Source of the DNA: Roseimarinus sediminis
Lineage (GTDB): Bacteria; Bacteroidota; Bacteroidia; Bacteroidales; Prolixibacteraceae
NCBI RefSeq assembly: GCF_050433125.1
Contig: NZ_JBNPXV010000003.1
Span: 248,001 to 312,000 of the forward strand
Length of the DNA stretch: 64,000 bases
Direction of reading: 5' to 3'
Part shown: piece by piece, positions 36,976-43,927 of the stretch
Layout of the letters: each line of letters opens with the position of its first letter
How positions within the stretch are numbered: the first letter of the stretch is position 1
Made by a program: the position numbers and the translations under genes
Notes under the pieces: model-generated
Told to the model about the DNA's origin: nothing
Database searches by the model: none
Seen by the model: only the letters and a program-made list of their open reading frames with translations

Positions 36976-38150
36976 AGCTAGTAATTATTAACATATGCTT
37001 GGTGTTTTGTTTGAGCGAAGCACTTTTGGCTCAGCAAAGCGTCGACGAAGTGCTTAGGATTGTAGAAACTAACAATACAGAACTCATTAAAATAGGCAAA
37101 CAATTTGAAGCCGGAGTGCTCGCCAATAAAACTTCGCTACTTCCTGAAAATCCCGAAATTGAATTCCATTATCTTTGGGGCAATAATGCTGACGTGGGCA
37201 CCAGAACTGATTTTAGCATTTCCCAAAGTTTCGATTTTCCGACAAGTTACGTCCACAAAAAAAAGCTTTCAGAATACAAAATAAATCAGGCTAAACTGGA
37301 ATATTTCAGGCAGAAAAAAGCCATACTTTTTAATGCTAAAAATATATGCATTAAGCTCATTCACAAAAATGCCTTAATCGAAATTTATACTCAGAGTCTT
37401 CATCAGGCCGAACAAATCGAAATGGCCGTAAGCCAAAAATTCGAGCAAGGTGCAAGCAACCGTATAGAACTTAACAAAGCAAGTCTTAACCTGCTTAATA
37501 CCAGAAAAGCTCTTGAAAGTGTCATCATTGAAAAGGAAAAGCTTTTGAATGAACTAAAAACCTTGAATGGAGGCAAGGATATTTTGCTTAACATAGCCGT
37601 TTACAGTGTACCTCTTTTGCCACCCGACTTCGAAGCATGGTACAAGCAACAAGCTCAAAACAATCCGCTATTAAACTGGCTTAAAAAGCAGGTTGAAGTA
37701 AGTGAAAAAGAAATTCAGCTTCAAAAGGCGATGCGCCTCCCAAAAGTAAGCGTTGGCTATATGAGTGAAGCCATTGTAGGAGAAGAATTTAAAGGGCTGA
37801 CCTTTGGTGTTTCCATTCCACTTTGGGAAAATAAAAACAAAGTCAATTATGCCAAAATAAATGCCGAAGCCACTGAAAGTGCGCTACAACATTTACAAGT
37901 TGAAATGTACAACGAGTTAAAATCACTTCATCAAAAAGCAGTCAAGCTGCAGAATACCGTCAGCGATTACAAACAACTGGTAGAACAATACAGCAATGTG
38001 AATTTATTAAAAGAAGCTTATGAGCAAAAACAACTATCGCTGATTGATTACCTTTACGAGCAATCAATTTATTATGAAAGTCTTGAAAATGTGCTTCAAT
38101 TAGAGAAAGAACTGAACATAACATTTGCCAAACTTTACAGATTTTTGTAA
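36972..38150 (+). CDS. TolC-family outer-membrane efflux protein
   Basis: 392 residues, signal peptide 1-20 (SEALLAQ). Two helical halves, with LPENPEIEFHYLWG and TDFSISQSFDFPTSYVHKKKL in the first and MRLPKVSVGYMSEA with LTFGVSIPLWENKNKVNYA in the second. Outer-membrane duct of the second efflux system. Starts within the last codons of the pump gene (atga). Confidence 0.88.
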   Translation: MKLVIINICLVFCLSEALLAQQSVDEVLRIVETNNTELIKIGKQFEAGVLANKTSLLPENPEIEFHYLWGNNADVGTRTDFSISQSFDFPTSYVHKKKLSEYKINQAKLEYFRQKKAILFNAKNICIKLIHKNALIEIYTQSLHQAEQIEMAVSQKFEQGASNRIELNKASLNLLNTRKALESVIIEKEKLLNELKTLNGGKDILLNIAVYSVPLLPPDFEAWYKQQAQNNPLLNWLKKQVEVSEKEIQLQKAMRLPKVSVGYMSEAIVGEEFKGLTFGVSIPLWENKNKVNYAKINAEATESALQHLQVEMYNELKSLHQKAVKLQNTVSDYKQLVEQYSNVNLLKEAYEQKQLSLIDYLYEQSIYYESLENVLQLEKELNITFAKLYRFL

Positions 38151-38261
38151 ACCTTGCTGTCATTTCCGATTTATGTTTCGAAGTCAGCGAAGTGTAAATT
38201 ACTCGTTTATTAACCTTTGAGCTTTAAATGATGTACAATTCATTTTCAAACGCCAATTCGC

Positions 38262-38269
38262 TATATTTG
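38262..38269 (+). promoter_or_regulatory. TATATTTG promoter element of the fumarase gene
   Basis: Exact TAnnTTTG match 50 bases before the ATG, leaving a leader of about 45 bases. No clear TTTG at -33. Confidence 0.45.
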
Positions 38270-38319
38270 TGCCTCCATTAAATTTTCAGAAAGCTTATAA
38301 CCATTAATCGATAATAATC

Positions 38320-39930
38320 ATGGCACAATTCGTTTATCAGAAACCTTTTCCAATTCAAAAGGATACGACAAAATACCGACTCCTATCGAAAGACTTCGTT
38401 CAAACGGTCGATTTTGAAGGACAAAAAATGCTCAGAGTCGACCCCAAAGGGCTTGAACTAATGGCCCGTGAGGCCTTTGCCGATGTTTCATTCTATCTGC
38501 GTCCGGCACACCTTGAAAAGGTGCGCAGCATACTCGATGATCCCGAAGCAACCGATAACGACCGCTTCGTAGCGCACACCATGCTCATTAACCAGGTGGT
38601 GGCTGCCGAAGGCGATCTGCCCACCTGCCAGGATACGGGAACTGCCATTGTGGTAGCGAAAAAAGGAGAAAGAGTTTTTACGGGAGTCAACGATGCCGAG
38701 TACCTGTCAAAAGGAATCTACGACACTTACCAGGATCGCAACCTGCGCTATTCTCAGGTGGTTCCGTTTTCGATGCTCGAAGAAAAGAACACCGGAAATA
38801 ACCTTCCCGCACAAATAGACATCTATGCCGAGGAAGGCATGAAATACGAGTTTCTTTTCCTCACAAAAGGAGGCGGGTCGGCCAACAAGACCTTCCTCTA
38901 TCAACAAACCAAGGCCCTGCTGACCGAAGAAAGTCTAAGTAAATTTGTAAAGGAAAAAATTAAGGATCTGGGTACTTCGGCCTGTCCGCCTTATCACCTG
39001 GCACTGGTTATTGGAGGCACTTCGGCCGAGGCGACCATGGCCACTGTAAAGAAAGCATCGGCCGGCTATTACGACCATCTGCCAACCGAAGGCAATGAAG
39101 GAGGCCAGGCCTTTCGTGACCTGGAGTGGGAAGAAAAAGTGCTGAAGATTTGTCAGGAAAGCGGCATCGGCGCCCAGTTTGGCGGTAAATACTTTGTTCA
39201 CGATGTACGTGTGATCCGTCTGCCCCGCCATGCAGCTTCGTGCCCGGTCGGTTTGGGTGTTAGTTGCAGCGCCGACCGTAACATAAAGTCAAAAATTACT
39301 GAAGAAGGTATTTTTGTAGAAGAACTCGAAAAAAATCCACGTCGCTTCCTGCCCGAACGGGCACCCGAACTGGCTGCGCCTGTCAACATCGATCTCGATC
39401 GCCCCATGAAAGAAATTCTGGCCGAACTTAAAAAGTATCCGGTTAAAACCCGCTTGAATTTGTCGGGAACCTTAATTGTTGCCCGCGACATAGCTCATGC
39501 TCAAATCAAAAAAATGATCGAAGAAGGGCAGCCCATGCCCGAATACTTTAAGAAACATCCGGTATACTACGCTGGTCCTGCAAAAACACCTAAAGGTATG
39601 GCTTCGGGAAGTTTCGGGCCTACCACCGCAGGACGCATGGATCCTTACGTTGAAGAATTCCAGCGCCTTGGCGGATCAATGATCATGCTGGCCAAAGGAA
39701 ATCGCTCACAGGCCGTTACCGATGCCTGTAAAAAACATGGTGGCTTTTACCTGGGTTCAATTGGCGGACCCGCTGCCATACTGGCAAAAGAAAGCATCAA
39801 GTCGGTTGAAGTGGTCGATTTTGAAGAATTGGGAATGGAAGCCGTACGAAAAATCACGGTCGAGAATTTCCCTGCCTTCATTATTGTTGATGACAAAGGC
39901 AATGATTTCTTTGCCGAATTTTCGCACTAA
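38320..39930 (+). CDS. fumA: Fumarate hydratase, class I (iron-sulfur)
   Basis: Interconverts fumarate and malate in the citric acid cycle, using an oxygen-sensitive 4Fe-4S cluster. All three cluster-binding cysteine contexts are present: PTCQDTGTAIVVAKKG, GTSACPPYHLALVIGG and HAASCPVGLGVSCS. The C-terminal beta subunit follows in the same chain (LSGTLIVARDIAHAQIKKM, GPTTAGRMDPYV, GSIGGPAAILA). 536 residues, the usual fused form. Single gene, with a bidirectional terminator after it. Confidence 0.96.
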   Translation: MAQFVYQKPFPIQKDTTKYRLLSKDFVQTVDFEGQKMLRVDPKGLELMAREAFADVSFYLRPAHLEKVRSILDDPEATDNDRFVAHTMLINQVVAAEGDLPTCQDTGTAIVVAKKGERVFTGVNDAEYLSKGIYDTYQDRNLRYSQVVPFSMLEEKNTGNNLPAQIDIYAEEGMKYEFLFLTKGGGSANKTFLYQQTKALLTEESLSKFVKEKIKDLGTSACPPYHLALVIGGTSAEATMATVKKASAGYYDHLPTEGNEGGQAFRDLEWEEKVLKICQESGIGAQFGGKYFVHDVRVIRLPRHAASCPVGLGVSCSADRNIKSKITEEGIFVEELEKNPRRFLPERAPELAAPVNIDLDRPMKEILAELKKYPVKTRLNLSGTLIVARDIAHAQIKKMIEEGQPMPEYFKKHPVYYAGPAKTPKGMASGSFGPTTAGRMDPYVEEFQRLGGSMIMLAKGNRSQAVTDACKKHGGFYLGSIGGPAAILAKESIKSVEVVDFEELGMEAVRKITVENFPAFIIVDDKGNDFFAEFSH

Positions 39931-39950
39931 ACAAACAAGCCTTATACTAA

Positions 39951-39987
39951 AAAAAGACGGAGCATGAATTCATGTTCCGTCTTTTTT
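39951..39987. terminator. Bidirectional terminator between fumarase and the outer-membrane protein
   Basis: aagacggagcatg (39954-39966) pairs with catgttccgtctt (39971-39983) over 13 positions with one G-T wobble. The stem is flanked by A's on the left and T's on the right, so it serves both converging genes. Confidence 0.85.
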
Positions 39988-39998
39988 ATTTTTTCCTG

Positions 39999-40703
39999 CT
40001 AAAAGGCATAGCCGATGCTGAATCCGGTTTTTATACCCGGAATCCAAAATGGAAAACGCACATTCAGGTGATCATCGTGCACCGTGGTTTTTGTTTCACT
40101 GTACAGAAAGAGATAACCTGAATCGTCAAAAGCTTTTTTGACATCATCCTCAATCTGAGCATAATTGAATCCGTCAATCGATGAACGATAATTGGCATTA
40201 ATGTTTACACTTTCGGCTCCCATGCCAACAAAATACAAATCAATCGACCAACGCTGGTCTATCAGCCAGTGATAGCCCATCTGAAAGCCTGCACCTATCG
40301 ACGAAAGCCTTGCATCGATGGTAAAGTTATTGGTTTCAATTTCGTCAGAAAAGTCGACACCATAGTTCCAGTAACGCAGATAAGGACCAATATACAGTCC
40401 TGAAATTGCATCCGAAGCGCCAACATAGAAACGAAAGTCGAGGGCAGTATGCCAACCGGTATTAAAGCCTTCGAAAGAGATGCCTCCACTCTCGTTGAAC
40501 AATTGATCGGTATTGAAAAACCCGATGTTCATATCCCAATAGCCCAGGTTTAAATTCATACTCGACCGCGGTGTAAGTGCACGTTCGTAAGCCAGCGAAT
40601 AATCGCCATAAGTGATTCCGCTCAGCCCCAGCTTAACAACATTCTCCTGGGCAAAAGAAACCATCGAAGTGACAAACAGTGATAAAAATAAAAGTCTTTT
40701 CAT
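39999..40703 (-). CDS. Outer-membrane beta-barrel protein, DUF3575-like
   Basis: 234 residues. Signal peptide 1-18 (MKRLLFLSLFVTSMVSFAQ), then alternating amphipathic strands with aromatic girdles (LGLSGITYGDYSLAYERAL, GLYIGPYLRYWNYGV, GAGFQMGYHWLI) and a C-terminal ...GFSIGYAF ending in Phe, as in outer-membrane barrels. The pattern resembles small Bacteroidota barrels of the DUF3575 kind; function unknown. Confidence 0.7.
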   Translation of the reverse strand: MKRLLFLSLFVTSMVSFAQENVVKLGLSGITYGDYSLAYERALTPRSSMNLNLGYWDMNIGFFNTDQLFNESGGISFEGFNTGWHTALDFRFYVGASDAISGLYIGPYLRYWNYGVDFSDEIETNNFTIDARLSSIGAGFQMGYHWLIDQRWSIDLYFVGMGAESVNINANYRSSIDGFNYAQIEDDVKKAFDDSGYLFLYSETKTTVHDDHLNVRFPFWIPGIKTGFSIGYAF

Positions 40704-41120
40704 TTTGTAGTTTTTTAGCGTTATGCACGACCATATCTTTATGATAGTGCCGTAAACAGGGTATTTAGTTTATTCCGGCACAATTTAGGGATTAGCTCAC
40801 GATAAAAAAAGTATTGTCATCTAAATAAAACAGATACAACAAAGCAATTTTGGTTTTGTCGCAACAGTAGTTTTTACCCTTTCCGATACAGCCATTGGGC
40901 TATTTTTCGACGTCGAAGTCTGTAACTTTTCTCACACAAATTATAACACCTGTTAAAAACATGCCCAAATGAATCGGCTTTTTCAGTAATTATTTACAAT
41001 TAGCTAAGCTTAAATCTATTGACTAAGATATTTATTTTATGTACATTAAGCATTTCAAAACCAGTACATTTTTTAAGATTCATTTTAAATAAGACATCCA
41101 CCCTTTGACCTATCCAGATG
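40704..41120. other. Region upstream of the peptide operon
   Basis: About 420 bases without a gene. There is a perfect 12-bp palindrome ttcgacgtcgaa at 40906-40917, and a tgtac/gtaca arm pair at about 41040-41068. The palindrome is a candidate operator for the operon that starts at 41171, but it lies 200 bases upstream of the promoter. The rest is AT-rich. Confidence 0.4.
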
Positions 41121-41153
41121 TTTGCATTTTATCAAATTGCCTTTATAAATTTG
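41121..41153 (+). promoter_or_regulatory. Consensus Bacteroidota promoter of the peptide operon
   Basis: TTTG at 41121-41124, 21 bases, then TAAATTTG at 41146-41153. This is the best full match to TTTG-N19-21-TAnnTTTG in the window. Transcription would start near 41160, about ten bases ahead of the methyltransferase ATG at 41171. Confidence 0.65.
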
Positions 41154-41170
41154 AACTAAAAATTAATAAA

Positions 41171-41812
41171 ATGAACACTGTAGAAATTAACAAGCGTTAC
41201 ACTTTACTAACAGAAGACAGCTGCTGCCTAAGTTGTGGTGGAGCGCTTGACAAGAGTGAGGCCCGAATTGGGGAGGTATGCATCGATTTGGGAAGCGGAC
41301 GGGGTACCGATGTGCTTCGGCTGGCAGAAGCAGTTGGAAATGAAGGTTTTGTTTACGGTGTAGATGCAACTGCATCGATGATTCAAAAGGCAGAAAAAAC
41401 AGCCGAGAAAATGGGAGTTGAAAATGTAGCTTTTCTACATTCCGACCTTGAAGAGATTAATTTACCGGATGAAACTGCCCATCTGATTATTTCAAACTGC
41501 ACCCTCAACCATGTTGCCAACAAGGTAAAAGTTTGGAAAGAAATATATCGACTTCTAAAAAATGGTGGCCGCTTTGTGATTAGCGATATTTATTCAATGG
41601 AAGAAGTTCCTGCCCAATATGCTAACGACCCTGCCGCTGTGGCTGAATGCTGGGCTGGTGCCATCACCCGTGACGAATACATCAAAATTGTAAAAGCAGT
41701 GGGATTCAGGGATTTTGAGATTCTTGAAGAAAGTACTCCCTACGACAAGGGAAAAATTGTTGTGGCCAGCTTTACCATCAGTGCAAGCAAGGATGAGTTC
41801 AGCTGCTGTTAA
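41171..41812 (+). CDS. ArsM-like SAM-dependent methyltransferase
   Basis: 213 residues from the ATG at 41171; the upstream part of the longer frame overlaps the promoter. The SAM site is VCIDLGSGRGTDVLRLAE (residues 36-53) and VYGVDATASMI. It follows the arsenite methyltransferase pattern: IISNCTLNHV (Cys110), LKNGGRFVISDIYS and AECWAGAITRDEY, where Cys160 lines up with a conserved arsenic-binding cysteine of ArsM (GECLSGA). The N-terminus has CCLSCGG (Cys18, 19, 22) and the chain ends SCC. Substrate could be arsenite, another soft element, or a cysteine of the neighbouring peptide. First gene of the operon. Confidence 0.85.
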   Translation: MNTVEINKRYTLLTEDSCCLSCGGALDKSEARIGEVCIDLGSGRGTDVLRLAEAVGNEGFVYGVDATASMIQKAEKTAEKMGVENVAFLHSDLEEINLPDETAHLIISNCTLNHVANKVKVWKEIYRLLKNGGRFVISDIYSMEEVPAQYANDPAAVAECWAGAITRDEYIKIVKAVGFRDFEILEESTPYDKGKIVVASFTISASKDEFSCC

Positions 41813-41850
41813 TCAGTAATTTTTTTATTCATTTTTAAATAGTTCTTAAT

Positions 41851-41946
41851 ATGAGAAGCTTAGTAAAGAAAAGCAAAAAAGAGAACAAGGCTGTAGCACA
41901 ATGCTGTGCAAAACAATCGAAAATTGTAGCCGGATGTCATGATTAA
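41851..41946 (+). CDS. 31-residue Cys-containing precursor peptide (candidate RiPP)
   Basis: Small ORF between the methyltransferase and the radical SAM gene, ATG at 41851, stop at 41944-41946. Residues 1-17 are Lys-rich and basic without cysteine (a plausible leader). The remainder, CCAKQSKIVAGCHD, has cysteines at 18, 19 and 29. It has no signal peptide. Position directly ahead of a SPASM maturase, its size, and a hairpin with T-run overlapping its 3' end are as expected for a modified-peptide precursor expressed above its enzymes. I cannot name its family; short Lys-leader/Cys-core peptides of the Clo7bot kind look loosely similar. The alternative is a small metal-binding peptide. Confidence 0.7.
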   Translation: MRSLVKKSKKENKAVAQCCAKQSKIVAGCHD

Positions 41947-41963
41947 AGGCGTCCGGCCTTTTT
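41929..41963 (+). terminator. Hairpin and T-run at the end of the peptide gene (attenuator)
   Basis: gccggatg (41929-41936) pairs with cgtccggc (41950-41957), eight positions with one G-T wobble, followed by ctttttc. The stem begins inside the last codons of the peptide gene. It would stop most transcripts after the peptide and let some run into the maturase genes. Confidence 0.65.
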
Positions 41964-41983
41964 CAAAAACAGTCATTTGAAAA

Positions 41984-42026
41984 GTCAGTAGTCAGGATGA
42001 AAGTATTTTCATTTTTGACTACTGAC
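41984..42026 (+). promoter_or_regulatory. Long perfect hairpin before the radical SAM gene
   Basis: gtcagtagtca (41984-41994) and tgactactgac (42016-42026) form an 11-bp perfect stem, extended inside by atgaaa/tttcat. No T-run follows. It may be an RNA processing or stabilising site, or a regulator-binding site, between the peptide and its putative maturase at 42046. Confidence 0.6.
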
Positions 42027-42045
42027 CAATCTTATCTACAACACC

Positions 42046-43353
42046 ATGGAATTATCAAAATACAACATCCTATCCAAAATCCATCAAAGCAATGAATACT
42101 TTGTGGTAAATGCTCTTTCGGGTAGTGCCGATGTGATGGATGAGCGCACCTTTATTCAACTGAAGAATGCTGACAGTGGGGTGGCCGAGTTTACTGAAAA
42201 GGGCTATCTGGTTGACCCTGCAGAAGAAAAAAAACGCTTCAGGGAAAAATATTTAAAGTTTCTGGACGACCGGGAAAATGACGAAGTACAGATTTTCTTT
42301 GTCACCAACTATTCATGCAACTTCAACTGTTCGTATTGTTACCAGGCCGCATATGAGGAACATCCTCAGAAACTTACCAAAGAAATCATTGATGCCTTTT
42401 TTGAGCATGTTAATGCGCGCTTTGCCAATCGTCGGAAATACCTTACACTTTTCGGGGGTGAACCTTTTCTGAATGCCCCTGCACACAAGAAGTTAATTAG
42501 CTATTTTATTCAGCAGGCCAGGTCCTTCCAAATCGAGGTGGCCGCTGTAACGAATGCCTATCATCTGGTAGATTATCTCGATGTTTTAAAAGCTGGTACG
42601 ATCCGCGAAATACAGGTCACACTCGATGGTATTGGAGAAGTACACGACCAACGTCGTCCGCTAAAAGGGGGTGGTGCTACCTTTCAACGCATCGTAGCCG
42701 GCATTGACCAACTGCTTGCCAATCAGATTCCCGTCAACCTGCGCATGGTGGTCGATCGTGAAAACATCGACAACCTGCCTGCTTTGGCACAGTTTGCCAT
42801 CGACAAGGGGTGGACGGCAAGTCCTTTGTTTAAGACCCAATTGGGTCGAAATTACGAACTGCACGAATGTCAGTCCAATCAGCAACGCCTTTATTCGCGC
42901 CTCGACTTATACAAGGATTTGTATCGCCTATTGCAGGAACATCCTTACATACAGGAATTTCACAAACCCTCATTTTCCATTTCGAAGTTCCTTTTTGAAC
43001 ATGGCGAAATGCCGGAACCACTCTTCGATGCCTGTACAGGTACCAAAACCGAATGGGCTTTCGATTTTACAGGAAACATTTATGCCTGCACGGCAACTGT
43101 TGGAAAAGAAGGCGAAAGCCTGGGTACCTTTTTTCCTGAATCGAAACTTTACAACGATGAAATTGAAACCTGGGAAGAAAGAGACATCCTTTCCATTCCC
43201 AAGTGTAGGGACTGCAATCTGGCACTGATTTGCGGAGGCGGATGTGCCTCAATGGCAAAAAACTACAATGGCGAACTGAATTCGCACGACTGTCGTCCGG
43301 TAACTGAACTACTTGAGTTGGGAATCGGGCATTATATGAAAACTGAAAGCTAA
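42046..43353 (+). CDS. Radical SAM/SPASM peptide maturase
   Basis: 435 residues. An N-terminal ~80-residue region (YFVVNALSGSADVMDERTF) resembles the peptide-recognition segment of SPASM maturases. The radical SAM cluster is bound by CxxxCxxC at Cys91, Cys95 and Cys98 (NYSCNFNCSYCYQ), with LFGGEP as the SAM-binding GGE motif. The C-terminal SPASM domain has the full seven-cysteine pattern: Cys330, Cys348, Cys387, Cys390, Cys396, Cys400, Cys416, able to hold two more 4Fe-4S clusters. Such enzymes form thioether, C-C or epimerised residues in ribosomal peptides. The obvious substrate is the 31-residue peptide encoded 100 bases upstream. Confidence 0.92.
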   Translation: MELSKYNILSKIHQSNEYFVVNALSGSADVMDERTFIQLKNADSGVAEFTEKGYLVDPAEEKKRFREKYLKFLDDRENDEVQIFFVTNYSCNFNCSYCYQAAYEEHPQKLTKEIIDAFFEHVNARFANRRKYLTLFGGEPFLNAPAHKKLISYFIQQARSFQIEVAAVTNAYHLVDYLDVLKAGTIREIQVTLDGIGEVHDQRRPLKGGGATFQRIVAGIDQLLANQIPVNLRMVVDRENIDNLPALAQFAIDKGWTASPLFKTQLGRNYELHECQSNQQRLYSRLDLYKDLYRLLQEHPYIQEFHKPSFSISKFLFEHGEMPEPLFDACTGTKTEWAFDFTGNIYACTATVGKEGESLGTFFPESKLYNDEIETWEERDILSIPKCRDCNLALICGGGCASMAKNYNGELNSHDCRPVTELLELGIGHYMKTES

Positions 43354-43359
43354 CAGCCC

Positions 43360-43914
43360 ATGGATTGCACCCTATGTAAAAACAGAATCTGTCGGGAAGG
43401 AGAAAAATGTGCCATCGTTTCTTTCGACAACGATGAGGTGCTCGCGCGCTACCAGCAGGAACAGCCAATAGTACAGGCTGCCGCCCGCTTGGTCGACAAT
43501 GGCAGGGCGGGCACCTTGCCACGATTAATGGAAATTGTTGAATTGGCCCATCTGCTGAAAATGCAGAAACTGGCTCTGGCCTATTGCTACGGAATGGAGA
43601 ACGATGCCCGCTCAGTTGCACAATATTTGCGTAAAGAAGGTTTTACTGTCGAAGCAGCTTCATGTACTGTTGGCGGACTTGCACAGAATCAGATCAATAC
43701 CGAAAGCAACAATTGCAAGGTAGCCTGTAATCCTATCGGGCAGGCTTTACAGCTCAACCAGCGTCAACCCGACCTGGTAATCACCATGGGATTATGTCTT
43801 GGTCACGATTTACTTTTTCAACGAAATATCAAAACCGACACGACAACCCTTCTTGTGAAAGACCGTGTTCATCAACATCAGCCACTCCTGGCGCTTGAAA
43901 GTATTAAAAACTAA
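43360..43914 (+). CDS. DUF1847 Cys-rich protein
   Basis: 184 residues, cytosolic, starting seven bases after the maturase stop. Cysteines at 3, 6, 11, 17, 76, 102, 119, 123 and 146: an N-terminal MDCTLCKNRICREGEKC cluster like a metal or Fe-S site, then LALAYCYGMENDAR, ASCTVGGL and CKVACNPIGQA, and ITMGLCLGHD. This pattern is that of DUF1847, a family with no established function that is often described as metal-binding. In this operon it may carry a metal, an Fe-S cluster or sulfur to the peptide or the maturase; that is inference. Confidence 0.85.
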   Translation: MDCTLCKNRICREGEKCAIVSFDNDEVLARYQQEQPIVQAAARLVDNGRAGTLPRLMEIVELAHLLKMQKLALAYCYGMENDARSVAQYLRKEGFTVEAASCTVGGLAQNQINTESNNCKVACNPIGQALQLNQRQPDLVITMGLCLGHDLLFQRNIKTDTTTLLVKDRVHQHQPLLALESIKN

Positions 43915-43927
43915 AAATTGACTAAAA

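Noticed and set aside
41105..41170. Upstream start for the methyltransferase
   Set aside because: The extra 22 residues overlap the TTTG-N21-TAAATTTG promoter and match nothing in the family.
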